A stretch of 64,000 bases of DNA, from the NCBI RefSeq assembly GCF_001049735.1, contig NZ_CVPC01000005.1, forward strand, positions 310,001-374,000, given 5' to 3'. The notes beneath the pieces were generated by a model. It saw only the letters and a list, made by a program, of their open reading frames with translations. It did no database searches and was not told the DNA's origin. The DNA comes from Nereida ignava (GTDB lineage: Bacteria > Pseudomonadota > Alphaproteobacteria > Rhodobacterales > Rhodobacteraceae). A program made the translations under genes and the position numbers. Positions within the stretch are counted from its first letter, which is position 1. Every line of letters begins with the position of its first letter. Shown here in pieces: positions 39,402 to 49,780 of the stretch.

Positions 39402-40256
39402 ATGATTAACCAACGTATTGATACCCGTGCGATCGGACTTGATGTCGGCCTGAAATTTATGTCGTGGCTGACGGGCGCTGAAAATCTTCACTACGGACTA
39501 TGGACTGGTCTTGAGGTGAATGCCGCCAACCTTGGTGCGGCTCAGGCTGCCTATACCGATAAACTTTTCAAGCTTTTGCCGCCTGCACCGGCGCGTATTT
39601 TGGATATCGGGGGCGGGGCAGGTGAGCCGGCGCGTAAGCTGATCGATCTTGGCTATGATGTTGATATTGTGGTGCCGTCAGAATTTTTGGCAACGCGCTG
39701 CCGCGAGAACGCGCCCGCTGCCCGTGTGCATTTGATGAAGTTCGAAGATTTCGAAACGGCTGATCGTTTTGATGTATGTCTGTTCTCTGAAAGCTTTCAA
39801 TATATTGCTGTCGATCAAAGTTTGCCGAAAGCGAATACCTTGTTGCGGAAAGGCGGCGTGATTGTCATCGCTGATTGCTTCCGCTCGGAAAACTTTGTCC
39901 GTGAGGATTTGAACCATAAGGTTGGCGGGGGGCACGCGCTTCACCTCTTCCAAGATGCGGTGCCGCGACACGGCTTTGTTGTGACGTCTGAGGAAGATAT
40001 CACAGCGGCGGTCGCCCCATCTGTTGATCTTGAACAGCAGCTTTTCAACGTAATCGGTTTCGCTACGACGCGCATCGATGCAGAGTTGCAGGCCAAAAAG
40101 CCAAAAACGCGGTGGTTTATCGCGCGGGCATTTGGGCTCTTTTCAAGCGAACGGCGGCGTGTTCGGCTTGACCAACGGTTGAACCACAAAACCCGTAACG
40201 CAGATGCGTTTTGTTACAATAACCGGTATCTGATGCTGATTTTAGAGCGGGCTTAA
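39402..40256 (+). CDS. Class I SAM-dependent methyltransferase
   Basis: A 284-residue enzyme with SAM motif I RILDIGGGAGEPARKLIDLG (residues about 64-84) and post-motifs RFDVCLFSESFQYI and LLRKGGVIVIADCFR. The shape resembles small-molecule or lipid methyltransferases of the Methyltransf_11/25 type, but the substrate is unknown. The start at MINQRIDTRA (39402) is chosen; an in-frame ATG at 39360 directly abuts the preceding stop and is also possible. Neither has a clear binding site. Confidence 0.82.
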   Translation: MINQRIDTRAIGLDVGLKFMSWLTGAENLHYGLWTGLEVNAANLGAAQAAYTDKLFKLLPPAPARILDIGGGAGEPARKLIDLGYDVDIVVPSEFLATRCRENAPAARVHLMKFEDFETADRFDVCLFSESFQYIAVDQSLPKANTLLRKGGVIVIADCFRSENFVREDLNHKVGGGHALHLFQDAVPRHGFVVTSEEDITAAVAPSVDLEQQLFNVIGFATTRIDAELQAKKPKTRWFIARAFGLFSSERRRVRLDQRLNHKTRNADAFCYNNRYLMLILERA

Positions 40257-40261
40257 GTCCT

Positions 40262-41644
40262 CTAGCGCAGGGCTTTGAGTATGCTTAATGACGGGTAGCC
40301 ATCCGGTATCGCGCCTACGCTTCGTTGATATGCGCGGACGGCACTAATCGTGTTCGGTCCTATTTTACCGTCCACGCCCTGGGTGCTAAAACCCGCAGCA
40401 CTTAGCCGTTCTTGCAATTCTTTACGCTCTGCAAATTTCAGGGCGCGGTCACCACGTGGCCATGACGCGCGGATCGGGCCGTCACCTTTCAGGCGGTCTC
40501 CCAGATGACCCACACCGATCACATAGGCGTCCGCTGCATTATAACGCTCAATCACGTTGAAGTTTTTGAAAATCATAAAGGCTGCACCTTGCGCGCCGGC
40601 GGGCAAAAGAAGCGAGGCAGCGCCATAATCCCGCACTCTTCCCCCGCTCATATCGCGCACACCAAGCGCCGCCCAGTCTGAGGGCATCTTTTTGATTTTC
40701 CGGCTTGCCAGTGCGTAATTGAATCCCCGTGGCAGCTGCACTTCTACACCCCAAGGCATGCCTTTGACCCAGCCAAAGCGCTTCAGATATGCCGCAGTTG
40801 ATGCAAGCGCATCTGTTGGATCATCGGACCAAATATCGCGCCTGCCGTCGCCTGTGAAATCTACCGCGTAGGCCAGATAAGAGGTGGGGATGAACTGCGT
40901 GTGGCCCATTGCGCCCGCCCAAGAGCCGGTCATGTTTCGCGGACTGACGTCCCCGTTATCAAGGATCTCAAGCGCTGCGATCAATTGCTGTTCAAAGAAG
41001 CGGCCGCGCCGTCCGTCAAAGGCCAAAGTAGCCAATGCTTCGATGATGTCTTCGTTTCCGCGAAATTCTCCGTAGGCGCTTTCAAGGCCCCACACGGCTG
41101 CCACGATTTCTCGCTCAACGCCGTATTTTGCCTCAATCGCATCGAATGCTTTGCGGTGCTTGCGCAATGCAGCTTTGCCGTTTGTGACCCTTGATGCGGA
41201 AGCGGCACTATCAAGGTAGTCCCAAATTGTTTTGGTAAATTCAGATTGGTTGCGATCACGCTCAATAATTTTTGCGTCATAGCGGACACCTTCAAATGCG
41301 TTGTCAATTGTGCGCTGTGAAATACCTTTGGCGCGTGCGCGAGATTTGAACGATCGTACCCAGCGGGTGAAGCGTGCGTTGTCTTGTGTGGTGCTGGCTT
41401 GGACCAAAACGGCTTCCTTCTTGGGGGCAACTTGCGTGCTAGCGCCGCGCATTTTGGGCCGAAGGGATCGGCCTTGTAGTAACGTGATGGGTTGGGTGGC
41501 CTGCGCCGCAGTCAGTTGTACGGCTTGGGGTATTTCGCGCAACGTCGGGCGCAAAGATGAGGTTGGCGCATTAGCTTGCGCAGGCAAAACGAGCGCACAT
41601 GAAAGTGCAAAAGAGGCCAAGATCGAAACTTTTAAGCACCGCAT
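40262..41644 (-). CDS. Lytic murein transglycosylase, MltB family, with PG-binding domain
   Basis: A 460-residue periplasmic enzyme. A signal peptide precedes a catalytic domain with the Glu in VAAVWGLESAYGEFRGNED and the family block WAGAMGHTQFIPTSYLAYAV. The C-terminal peptidoglycan-binding domain (LQERLSAAGFSTQGVDGKIG) occupies the last 60 residues. It cleaves glycan strands to anhydro-muropeptides. It is downstream of rnr on the same strand. Confidence 0.93.
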   Translation of the reverse strand: MRCLKVSILASFALSCALVLPAQANAPTSSLRPTLREIPQAVQLTAAQATQPITLLQGRSLRPKMRGASTQVAPKKEAVLVQASTTQDNARFTRWVRSFKSRARAKGISQRTIDNAFEGVRYDAKIIERDRNQSEFTKTIWDYLDSAASASRVTNGKAALRKHRKAFDAIEAKYGVEREIVAAVWGLESAYGEFRGNEDIIEALATLAFDGRRGRFFEQQLIAALEILDNGDVSPRNMTGSWAGAMGHTQFIPTSYLAYAVDFTGDGRRDIWSDDPTDALASTAAYLKRFGWVKGMPWGVEVQLPRGFNYALASRKIKKMPSDWAALGVRDMSGGRVRDYGAASLLLPAGAQGAAFMIFKNFNVIERYNAADAYVIGVGHLGDRLKGDGPIRASWPRGDRALKFAERKELQERLSAAGFSTQGVDGKIGPNTISAVRAYQRSVGAIPDGYPSLSILKALR

Positions 41645-41747
41645 AGCATTCAGCCCGCCTGATAAAGTACCCTCGTCTTAGCAGATTAGTCGTCGTTTTT
41701 GCGGCAAACGCAAGTGATGCGGCGAATTGTTGCGTGTTCAGTTCCAA

Positions 41748-44033
41748 TCAGCTGCGCGTGCGCGTTACTTTGCGTTTGGTTTTGGCGGCTTTCTTCTTGA
41801 ATTTACTGCCCTTTGGTCCTGAAGATTTTCCCTTAGGCCCAGCTTTACCGCGGCCATAGCGTTTCTTGCCTGATGGCCCTTTGGCGATGGTCTCACCATC
41901 AATCGTGAGCAGTTCAAGCTCAATCCCGCCCGTCATGGCGACTGCTTCGGCAAGCCGCACGGTAACACGTTGACCAAGGCCGATCACACGGCCTGTATCG
42001 CTGCCCATCAGGGTCTGTTCATCCGCATCGTGGTGGAAATATTCAGAGCCAATTGTGCGCACAGGCACCAGACCATCAGCGCCCGTTTCATCAAGCTTCA
42101 CAAACAGGCCAAAGCGCGCCACGCCGCTGATCCGACCGGAAAACTCGTTGCCAACGCGTTCAGTCAAATAGGCAGCAAGGTAGCGGTCAGTTGTGTCGCG
42201 TTCAGCAACCATAGAGCGGCGCTCTGTATCACTGATTTGTTGTGCAGTCTCTTGCAGGTTTTCGATATCAAACGGCGATAAGCCGTCTTTGTCCCAGCCG
42301 TGTGCTGTCACAAGCGCGCGGTGCACAATCAAATCTGCATAGCGGCGAATTGGCGATGTGAAGTGTGCGTAGTTGCGAAGTGCCAAGCCGAAATGCCCAA
42401 AGTTCTCCGGGAAGTAGTAGGCCTGTTGCATCGATCGAAGGGTGCTAATGTTGATAAGCTCCGCGTGCTCGCCGCCCGCCGCATCGTTCAGCAATTTGTT
42501 GAGATGTCGGGTTTGCAGCACCTGACCTTTGGCTAAATTAAACCCGCTTGATTGTGCGGTTTCTCGTAAGCTTTCAAGCTTTTCGGGCTTTGGTTCTTCG
42601 TGCACACGGAACAAAAGCGGTTGTTTGCGCGCGATCAACTCTTCTGCAGTAGCGACATTTGCAAGTACCATGCATTCTTCAATCAGGCGGTGCGCGTCCA
42701 GCCGATCTTTGAAATTCACAGACTGGACCTCGCCGTTTTCCGCAAGCTCAATGCGGCGTTCGGGCAGGTCAAGATCAAGCGGGCCGCGGCGCTTACGTGC
42801 CTCAACGAGTGCTGCATAAGCTGCATAAAGTGGGTGGATGACGTCATCCATAAACGGCGCGACACGATCATTTATACGGCCGTCCATCGCCTCTTGGACT
42901 TCTTCATAATGAAGGGACGCATGAGATTTCATCAACCCACGCACAAACCTGTGCCGCAGTTTTTCGCCAGAGGCATCAAGCACCATTTCAACGGCGATAC
43001 ACGCACGCGGCACGCCTTCGTGCAGACTGCACAGATCCCCAGATAACCGGTCAGGCAGCATCGGCACGACGCGGTCAGGAAAGTAAGTTGAATTGCCCCG
43101 CTTGCGTGCTTCGCGGTCAAGTTCCGAGCCAGAAGTGACGTAGTGGGCCACATCGGCAATCGCGACCCAAAGGATATGGCCACCTGCGTTTGCAGGATCG
43201 GGGTCAGCCATGGCAAAACAGGCGTCATCGTGATCGCGTGCGTCTGATGGGTCAATGGTGATCAAGGGCAGATCGCGCAGATCGGTACGTGTGCCCAAGG
43301 GGGCGGGTTTGTGGGCGTCTGCCTCCGCCAGCACATTACTGGGGAAATCGTCAGGGATGGCGTGTTGGTGGATAGCGATCAGAGACACTGCTTTGGGCGC
43401 AGTCGGGTCGCCAAGTCTTGCTGTAATTCGCGCCCGTGGTAGGCCCATGCGGCCCTTTGGGCCGGCGGCTTCGCCTTCGACCAATTCACCGTCTTTTGCG
43501 CCACCCGTGGCATCTGCGGCCACTGTCCATTCGCGATCTTGTTTTTTGTCGATTGGTTGGATGCGTCCACCTTCGGCGGACTTTTTGAAGATGCCGACAA
43601 CCTTTGCGGCCGCTTGCCCAATACGCCGAATAACGCGGGCCTCATAGGTATGATCGCCACCTTTTACTTCGGTCAGCTTGCCCAAAATGCGATCACCGGC
43701 ACCAAGTGCAGGATCAGTTGCGCGCAAAATCATGAGAACTACGGGCTCAGCACCTTCGCCGTGCCATTCCAGCGGACGGGCAAAAAGGTCACCATCAGCG
43801 TTTGGCGCAAGCACCTGCAACACAGAGACGGGCGGCAACTTTTCGGGATCAGAATAACTGCGCTTGCGCTTGGCCAGATGACCTTCTGCTTCAAGCTCCT
43901 TTAGCATCCGCTTTAGATCGATGCGGGCAGCCCCTTTGATGCCAAACGCGCGGGCGATATCGCGCTTGTTGGATTGGGTCGGGTTGTCTTCGATCCATTG
44001 TAGCAGATCGGCGCGTGTAGGAAGTGTGCTCAT
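41748..44033 (-). CDS. rnr: Ribonuclease R
   Basis: A 761-residue 3'-5' exoribonuclease. An N-terminal winged-helix/cold-shock region leads to the RNB domain with catalytic aspartates in LITIDPSDARDHDDACFA, YAHFTSPIRRYADLIVHR, and an S1 domain (GRISGVARFGLFVKLDETGA). The last 45 residues are a Lys/Arg/Gly-rich tail typical of RNase R. Full length. The gene lies 23 bases after dapE. Confidence 0.95.
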   Translation of the reverse strand: MSTLPTRADLLQWIEDNPTQSNKRDIARAFGIKGAARIDLKRMLKELEAEGHLAKRKRSYSDPEKLPPVSVLQVLAPNADGDLFARPLEWHGEGAEPVVLMILRATDPALGAGDRILGKLTEVKGGDHTYEARVIRRIGQAAAKVVGIFKKSAEGGRIQPIDKKQDREWTVAADATGGAKDGELVEGEAAGPKGRMGLPRARITARLGDPTAPKAVSLIAIHQHAIPDDFPSNVLAEADAHKPAPLGTRTDLRDLPLITIDPSDARDHDDACFAMADPDPANAGGHILWVAIADVAHYVTSGSELDREARKRGNSTYFPDRVVPMLPDRLSGDLCSLHEGVPRACIAVEMVLDASGEKLRHRFVRGLMKSHASLHYEEVQEAMDGRINDRVAPFMDDVIHPLYAAYAALVEARKRRGPLDLDLPERRIELAENGEVQSVNFKDRLDAHRLIEECMVLANVATAEELIARKQPLLFRVHEEPKPEKLESLRETAQSSGFNLAKGQVLQTRHLNKLLNDAAGGEHAELINISTLRSMQQAYYFPENFGHFGLALRNYAHFTSPIRRYADLIVHRALVTAHGWDKDGLSPFDIENLQETAQQISDTERRSMVAERDTTDRYLAAYLTERVGNEFSGRISGVARFGLFVKLDETGADGLVPVRTIGSEYFHHDADEQTLMGSDTGRVIGLGQRVTVRLAEAVAMTGGIELELLTIDGETIAKGPSGKKRYGRGKAGPKGKSSGPKGSKFKKKAAKTKRKVTRTRS

Positions 44034-44056
44034 GGGCCGAGGCCTATCACGTCCTG

Positions 44057-45202
44057 CTAGGCGAAGTAATCCCGAAGGATGCGTGCATAGATTGTTTTGA
44101 GTTGGTGGATATGGGCAATTTCAACGTGTTCATCGACTTGGTGCATTGATTTACCAACCAATCCAAATTCAACCACGGGGCAATGATCTTTGACAAAGCG
44201 CGCATCGGACGTGCCGCCAGACGTGGACAGCGTCGGCACGCGGTTTGTCTCAGCCTGCACAGCGGCGGCCACCATGTCGGATAGCGCACCCGGCGGCGTG
44301 ATGAAGCTCTCGCCGCTGATCTTGATATCCACTGAAACGTCAATGTCGAAGGCCTTGCTTATTTCGGCAGCTTCGGCACGCAGCCAGTCAGAAACGGTTT
44401 CACCGCTGTGCAGGTCATTGAACCGGATGTTCACAGCCGCTGTTGCCGCCGCAGGTATGACGTTTGTTGCGGGGTTGCCCGTATCGATTGTGACGACGGC
44501 GATGGTCGATGGATCAAAGTGATCGCTACCTTGGTCCAGCTCATGGCTTGCGATGCGGTCAACGAGGCGCGCAATGGCAGGAAGCGGATTGTTGGCGCGA
44601 TGCGGATATGCCGCATGCCCCTGTTTGCCTGTGACTGTGAACCACGCAGTGAGCGAACCGCGACGTCCAATTTTCATCATGTCACCCATCTCATCGGGGC
44701 AGGTCGGCTCACCCACAAGGCAGACAGACATCTGTTCGTTCTGCGCGTCCATCCACTCTAGCAAAGCGATGGTTCCGTCCAACGCGGGGCCTTCTTCGTC
44801 GCCTGTAATGGCCAAAATCAACGCGCCGTCGGGCGGTGTGTCGCGCACGTGGTCAATGGCGGCTGCTGCAAATGCTGCTACCCCTGATTTCATATCAGTT
44901 GTGCCACGGCCGTACATCGTGCCGTCCACAACCTCGGCGCCGAAAGGGTCAAATTTCCAAGCGGCTGCGTCGCCAATTGGGACCACGTCCGTGTGACCAT
45001 TGAAACCGAACGTCTTGGCGTGACCTTTGGTTCCCCAACGGGCGAATAGGTTTGCGGTCTCACCACGGTCAACGCGCGTACACTCAAATCCCGCCTCAGA
45101 AAGTAGCTTCTCAAGCAACACAAGCGCGCCGCCTTCCGTGGGCGTTACACTGGGGCAACGCACAAGATCGGCGGTAAGCTGAACGGGATCGACTGGGGAC
45201 AT
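44057..45202 (-). CDS. dapE: Succinyl-diaminopimelate desuccinylase
   Basis: A 381-residue di-zinc M20 amidohydrolase of lysine/mDAP biosynthesis. Zinc ligands and catalytic residues are in [29 protein letters not shown] and [13 protein letters not shown]; the dimerisation domain and C-terminal [20 protein letters not shown] with a final His in [12 protein letters not shown] follow. It lies near dapD, which catalyses an earlier step. Confidence 0.95.
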   Translation of the reverse strand: MSPVDPVQLTADLVRCPSVTPTEGGALVLLEKLLSEAGFECTRVDRGETANLFARWGTKGHAKTFGFNGHTDVVPIGDAAAWKFDPFGAEVVDGTMYGRGTTDMKSGVAAFAAAAIDHVRDTPPDGALILAITGDEEGPALDGTIALLEWMDAQNEQMSVCLVGEPTCPDEMGDMMKIGRRGSLTAWFTVTGKQGHAAYPHRANNPLPAIARLVDRIASHELDQGSDHFDPSTIAVVTIDTGNPATNVIPAAATAAVNIRFNDLHSGETVSDWLRAEAAEISKAFDIDVSVDIKISGESFITPPGALSDMVAAAVQAETNRVPTLSTSGGTSDARFVKDHCPVVEFGLVGKSMHQVDEHVEIAHIHQLKTIYARILRDYFA

Positions 45203-45322
45203 TGGCGCACCTGACTGTTGTAGACAGTCTTACCTACCGTCGGGCTTAGGCGGATGCAAACCTAAGCACAGGTGTCACGCTTGAGCCTTTGCAACGATAC
45301 TTTGCTGAGTTAGGTGTTTAGC

Positions 45323-46383
45323 ATGTTTTATCGGTTTTTTGTTACCCTCGCTTTGATTGTTTTGCCAACCGTTGGTACCCCTCAGGCAGTTGATCCCATT
45401 GTCGTCGCGACAGTCACGCGTGCGCCCTTTTCACTTGTGGAAGGGGGCAAGGAGACGGGCTTTAGTCTCGATCTTTGGGTGAAGTGGCTCAGGGCATTGG
45501 CCGTGAAACGGAAGTCATCCGATTTGAGCAGTTTGCGGATATGCTGGACGCAGTTGAGACAGGGCGTGCGGATTTAGCAGTTGCGAACATCTCGGTTACT
45601 TCTGCGCGCGAAGAAGTTTTTGATTTCTCGCGCCCTATTTTTGCCAGCGGTTTACAGATCATGGTGCCGGCGGGTGGCAATAGTCTTAGCATCTGGTCCA
45701 TTCTGTTTTCGACGGATGTGTTGCTGGCGGTCATCGGGGCGTTTGCGTTGTTGTTTGGTGGCGGTATGATCATGTGGCGCCTTGAGCGAAATGCGCAGCC
45801 GTACTTTGAAGGCACCGCCAAACAGATGGCGTTTCCGGCGTTTTGGTGGGCGCTTAATCTGGTGGTGAACGGGGGCTTTGAGGAGCGCGTACCACGGACG
45901 GCGTTGGGGCGCATTCTGGGCACGTTCCTAGTGGTTGCATCGTTGTTTCTTGTGTCTGTTTTTGTGGCGAAAATTACATCGGTTTTGACCGTGAATGCGA
46001 TCACATCATCGATTAACGGACCGGATGATCTTTATAGGCAGCGGGTCGCAACGGTTGAAGGTTCGACTGCGGCGGCGTTCTTGGACGGGCGCGATATCCG
46101 CTATGTGGGGTATGAAGGCTTGGGCGGTCTGCTTAAGGCATTTGAAAGTGGCAAAGCAGACGCTGCGGTTTTTAATAGTCCGGTTTTGACCTACTACACT
46201 TCAACGATAGGTGAGGGTGTCGGACAGATGGCGGGGCCTGTGTTTATGCGTGAAAACTATGGCTTTGCTCTGGCCTCGGGCAGCAGTCTTGCAGAGCCTG
46301 TGAACAGGCTGTTGCTACGCTTGCGCGAAGATGGAACCTACGCGCGCCTTTATCGCAAATGGTTTGGAACGAACCCGCAGTAA
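45323..46383 (+). pseudogene. Ionotropic-receptor-like substrate-binding/ion channel protein, frameshifted
   Basis: Two overlapping frames together encode one protein. The first, from ATG 45323, gives a signal peptide and VDPIVVATVTRAPFSLVEGG to GFSLDLW; the second, from about 45478, continues GEVAQGIGRETEVIRFEQF to the C-terminus. One missing G in the GGG run at 45477-45479 accounts for the shift. The restored protein (about 353 residues) has SBP_bac_3 lobes split by a channel-like insert of two membrane segments and a pore loop, as in bacterial glutamate-receptor-like channels. It may be a pseudogene or a sequencing error. Confidence 0.7.
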
Positions 46384-46399
46384 GGCACGTTGGCCCCTG

Positions 46400-46744
46400 C
46401 TATTTCTGTTCGTCAAAGAAAGGGGTTAGTTGTGCCACAACGACTGAATTCTCGTCCAACGCTCGCTGCATCAATGCGCGCTCGTCATCCGAAATATCGT
46501 GTCCTTCAGCAAGACGTTCCTCAAGGGTGCCGTAGCCGGAAACATCCAGTGGGGCGAGGTCCGCTTGCTTTAAGATAGCAACGGCTTCGCGCACTGCTTC
46601 GGCCTCATCAACGCCCGATGAATAAAGCATAAGCGCCCCGCCGGTTGCCCCGTCAGGCAAGCCGTCGCCATCCTTGCGGCCCACTTGGACCAGCAAGGTA
46701 TAGACGAAGTGGGGACGCTTTTCCTTTTTGGGTTTATCAGTCAC
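46400..46744 (-). CDS. Hypothetical protein downstream of dapD
   Basis: A 114-residue soluble, acidic protein that is not recognised ([20 protein letters not shown] onwards; no signal peptide). GTG at 46744 overlaps the last eight bases of dapD, so it is probably a coupled downstream gene. The segment [20 protein letters not shown] is helical. An upstream extension of 14 residues in the same frame is inside dapD and is not used. Confidence 0.6.
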   Translation of the reverse strand: MTDKPKKEKRPHFVYTLLVQVGRKDGDGLPDGATGGALMLYSSGVDEAEAVREAVAILKQADLAPLDVSGYGTLEERLAEGHDISDDERALMQRALDENSVVVAQLTPFFDEQK

Positions 46745-47564
46745 GCAACAGCTCGTTGATAGATGTCTTTGAGCGGGTCTTTGCATCGACCTTTTTCACG
46801 ATCACGGCACAGTAAAGATGCACGCCGTTTTTGGACGGCATTGAGCCTGCAACAACAACGGACCCTGCGGGAACTTCGCCGTAAAAGACATCGCCTGTTT
46901 CACGGTCAAGGATCTTTGTCGATTGGCCGATGAACACACCCATGCCCAAAACAGAGCCTTCGCGCACGATGCAGCCTTCAACAACTTCAGAGCGCGCGCC
47001 GATGAAACAATTGTCTTCAATGATTGTCGGGCCGGCCTGCATCGGCTCTAACACGCCGCCGATACCAACGCCGCCAGACAGGTGAACGTTCTTGCCGATC
47101 TGTGCGCAAGAACCAACAGTTGCCCATGTATCAACCATGGTGCCTTCGTCGACATACGCACCGAGGTTCACAAATGATGGCATCAACACAACACCTGGCG
47201 CGATGAACGCTGATTTGCGCACAACACAGTTTGGCACTGCGCGGAAGCCTGCGTCTTTCCACTGGGCGTCGCCCCAGCCTTTGAATTTGCTATCAACTTT
47301 GTCCCACCAGCCAGCGCCTTGTGGGCCACCTTCGTGCTGTTCCATGTCTTTGATGCGGAAGCCCAACAGTACGGCCTTTTTCGCCCATTGGTTCACATGC
47401 CAGCTGCCATCATCGGTCTTTTCAGCGACACGCAGTTTGCCGCTATCCAAAGCAGCCAAGGTGCTCTCAATGGCATCGCGGGTTTCGCCAGTGGTGGACG
47501 GTGTGATGGTATCACGTGCATCCCATGCAGCTTCAATGGCGGTCTCGAGTTGGGCGTTTGACAT
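46737..47564 (-). CDS. dapD: Tetrahydrodipicolinate N-succinyltransferase
   Basis: A 275-residue left-handed beta-helix acyltransferase of the lysine/mDAP succinylase pathway, matching DapE nearby. Hexapeptide repeats run from about residue 110 to 230 ([38 protein letters not shown]). The start at 47564 matches [18 protein letters not shown], with GGAGAG upstream. A TIGR00730 gene lies divergent. Confidence 0.95.
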   Translation of the reverse strand: MSNAQLETAIEAAWDARDTITPSTTGETRDAIESTLAALDSGKLRVAEKTDDGSWHVNQWAKKAVLLGFRIKDMEQHEGGPQGAGWWDKVDSKFKGWGDAQWKDAGFRAVPNCVVRKSAFIAPGVVLMPSFVNLGAYVDEGTMVDTWATVGSCAQIGKNVHLSGGVGIGGVLEPMQAGPTIIEDNCFIGARSEVVEGCIVREGSVLGMGVFIGQSTKILDRETGDVFYGEVPAGSVVVAGSMPSKNGVHLYCAVIVKKVDAKTRSKTSINELLRD

Positions 47565-47648
47565 GTGTCTCTCCAATTGGTGACTGGTCACAGATTATCG
47601 GTGGATATAGACACAAGGGGTAATCGGCGCAATCAGGAAGGCCATTCT

Positions 47649-48485
47649 ATGACGAAGCACCGCAAGCATACTTTACGCGGCAGTACCGAAGACCGTGAAG
47701 CCGCCAGCCATATCCCTGATACGCCGCAAACGCGCAGTCCTGCTTATGCGCTGGCGTTTGCTGATGACGCGTTTATGTGCCGCGAAGAGCTGCGTCCCAT
47801 GCGCCTTCAACTTGAGTTGCTAAAGCCCGAGCTTGGTCTGGATGAAGAAGGTGTCAAATCAACGGTCGTGATGTTTGGCGGTGCACGCATTGTTGAGCCA
47901 TCAAAAAAAGCTGAGGCCCGTACCAAAACGCTCGCTGATCTATCGGTGTTTTATGACGAAGCGCGCGAGTTTGCCCGGCTGATGACCCTCAAAGGCAGTG
48001 ATGGTGAGAACATGATCGTCACCGGTGGTGGCCCGGGCGTTATGGAGGCCGGAAATCGCGGGGCGCTTGATGCGGGTGGCCGATCAATCGGTCTGAATAT
48101 TGTATTGCCGTTTGAACAAGCACCGAATGAATATGTAACGCCCGAGCTTTGTTATAACTTTCATTATTTTGCGATCCGCAAGATGCACTTTTTGATGCGC
48201 GCCAAAGCAATTACCGTGTTCCCTGGTGGTTTTGGCACGCTTGATGAGCTGTTTGAGGCACTGACGCTTATTCAAACAGGCCGGATGGAGCGCGTGCCGT
48301 TCTTACTGTTTGGCCGTGCGTTTTGGGAAAAAATTATCAACTGGGACGCGTTGGCGGATGCTGGAACCATTGCTGCTGATGATCTGGACCTGTTCCGTTT
48401 TGTCGATACCGCCGCAGAGGCTGTTGAGTTGATTGAGACGTGGGACGGCGCGGGCGAAAAGCGCGGCACCATCCCGGGTCGTTAA
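47649..48485 (+). CDS. TIGR00730 family Rossmann protein (LOG-like)
   Basis: A 278-residue protein of the lysine-decarboxylase-like LOG family. The nucleotide-binding motifs GGGPGVMEAGNRGA and FPGGFGTLDELFEAL are intact; enzymes with these motifs are phosphoribohydrolases that release free bases from nucleotide monophosphates, and some also activate cytokinins. The start at 47649 has AGGAAGG upstream; the longer frame overlaps the dapD promoter region. It ends immediately beside the LacI-type gene, which is convergent. Confidence 0.87.
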   Translation: MTKHRKHTLRGSTEDREAASHIPDTPQTRSPAYALAFADDAFMCREELRPMRLQLELLKPELGLDEEGVKSTVVMFGGARIVEPSKKAEARTKTLADLSVFYDEAREFARLMTLKGSDGENMIVTGGGPGVMEAGNRGALDAGGRSIGLNIVLPFEQAPNEYVTPELCYNFHYFAIRKMHFLMRAKAITVFPGGFGTLDELFEALTLIQTGRMERVPFLLFGRAFWEKIINWDALADAGTIAADDLDLFRFVDTAAEAVELIETWDGAGEKRGTIPGR

Positions 48486-49502
48486 TTACCTGTGTAGGGT
48501 GTCCCCGGCAGAGATTATCGGCTCAAGCTCGATGATCTGTGGGTCTTGGGGTGCCTCCGCGCTGTAGCGCGCGGCGATGATTTCTGCCGCTTTGCGACCA
48601 ATTTCAAGACGGCACGCATCCATCGTCGCCAGTTTGGAAGGTAGACCTTGCAGCAGTTCAACCCCGTTGAAGCCCGCCAGCCCCACATCGGACGGAACAT
48701 CAACGCCTTTCTCGCGCAAATGCAGGAGGCCGCCCGCACCAATCATGTCATTTGAATAATAAAGGAAATCCAAATCGGGCGTACGTGATAGAATTGCCTC
48801 TGTCATCTCGCGACCTTTAGCAAGGGCTGAACCGCCGTCGTAAAATTCCTGATCTGCGATCTCAATACCGTGCTTTGCAAGGGTTTCCGTGAACCCTTCG
48901 AACCTTTTGCGGGCGCGGTGGTCCATGGGCATTTTAGTGCCAAGGAAACCAATCCGCTTGTATCCTTCTTTCGCGATTGCCTCGGCCATCATTCGGCCAG
49001 CGCGCCTGTGCGAAATCCCAACGCAGCTGTCCACGGGTGTGCCATCGACATCCATAATTTCGACGATTGGAATGCCGCTTGCCTTCATCATGGCGCGGGA
49101 CGCATCAGAATGCTCAAGTCCGGCGATGATAACGCCCGAAGGGCGCCATGACAGCATCTCGAAAAGGACCTGTTCTTCTTTGCCGGGCTTGTAATGGGTG
49201 ATGCCAACAACTGGCTGTAAGTCAGTCTGGTCCAACACTTCGCTGATGCCCATCATCACTTCTGGGAAGACCATGTTGGACATCGATGGAATGATGACTG
49301 CAACTAGATTGACCCGCTGTGATGCAAGCGAGCCTGCGATTTTGTTGGGAACATAGCCAAGCTCTTTGGCGGCGGCTAACACCTTCTCTCGGGTAGAGGT
49401 CGATACATCTCCGCGGTTACGTAGCACGCGGCTAACAGTCATTTCAGAAACGCCCGATGCTTCAGATACATCGCGCAGGGTAAGTGGCCTTTTAGACGTC
49501 AC
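48486..49502 (-). CDS. LacI/GalR family transcriptional regulator
   Basis: A 338-residue repressor. The N-terminal helix-turn-helix and hinge are TLRDVSEASGVSEMTVSRVL and GYVPNKIAGSLASQRVNLVA. The periplasmic-binding-like core includes PSDVGLAGFNGVELLQGLPS. It resembles gluconate-type (GntR of LacI) regulators, but no target genes of sugar metabolism are adjacent. Its stop codon begins the base after the stop of the TIGR00730 gene. The region to the tRNA holds no further gene. Confidence 0.9.
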   Translation of the reverse strand: MTSKRPLTLRDVSEASGVSEMTVSRVLRNRGDVSTSTREKVLAAAKELGYVPNKIAGSLASQRVNLVAVIIPSMSNMVFPEVMMGISEVLDQTDLQPVVGITHYKPGKEEQVLFEMLSWRPSGVIIAGLEHSDASRAMMKASGIPIVEIMDVDGTPVDSCVGISHRRAGRMMAEAIAKEGYKRIGFLGTKMPMDHRARKRFEGFTETLAKHGIEIADQEFYDGGSALAKGREMTEAILSRTPDLDFLYYSNDMIGAGGLLHLREKGVDVPSDVGLAGFNGVELLQGLPSKLATMDACRLEIGRKAAEIIAARYSAEAPQDPQIIELEPIISAGDTLHR

Positions 49503-49607
49503 AGCGGTCGTCCCTCAGTATTTCAATCTATTGAATGTTAGCGGCGATCATTAACAAAGTCCAAGGGTTGAATGGAGCAAGCATTTATCCGATGGTCACA
49601 TCCGCAC

Positions 49608-49684
49608 GGCCCCGTGGCTCAACAGGATAGAGCAGCCCCCTCCTAAGGGGCAGGTTGCAGGTTCGAATCCTGCCGGGGTCGCCA
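49608..49684 (+). tRNA. tRNA-Arg (anticodon CCT)
   Basis: A 77-base tRNA with a 7-bp acceptor stem (one G-U), an anticodon arm GCCCC-CTCCTAA-GGGGC giving anticodon CCT, a T arm with GGTTCGAATCC, and an encoded CCA. Its 3' half (49634-49679) is duplicated at 59720-59765, marking it as the integration site of the element to its right. It remains intact after integration. Confidence 0.97.
49634..49679 (+). repeat. attL direct repeat within tRNA-Arg
   Basis: This 46-bp block covers the anticodon loop, variable region, T arm and 3' acceptor side. It is identical to 59720-59765. Similarity continues for 11 more bases with two mismatches (CGCCACTTATA versus TGCCATTTATA), as expected for att sites of a tyrosine integrase. 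Confidence 0.92.
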
Positions 49685-49780
49685 CTTATAAGCTGTAAAT
49701 AAAGGGTTTAGTGGTGGACTTGTAGTGAAGAGATGTACAAAACACTACACAATAACAGTTAAAAGTACTACACGAACCTC

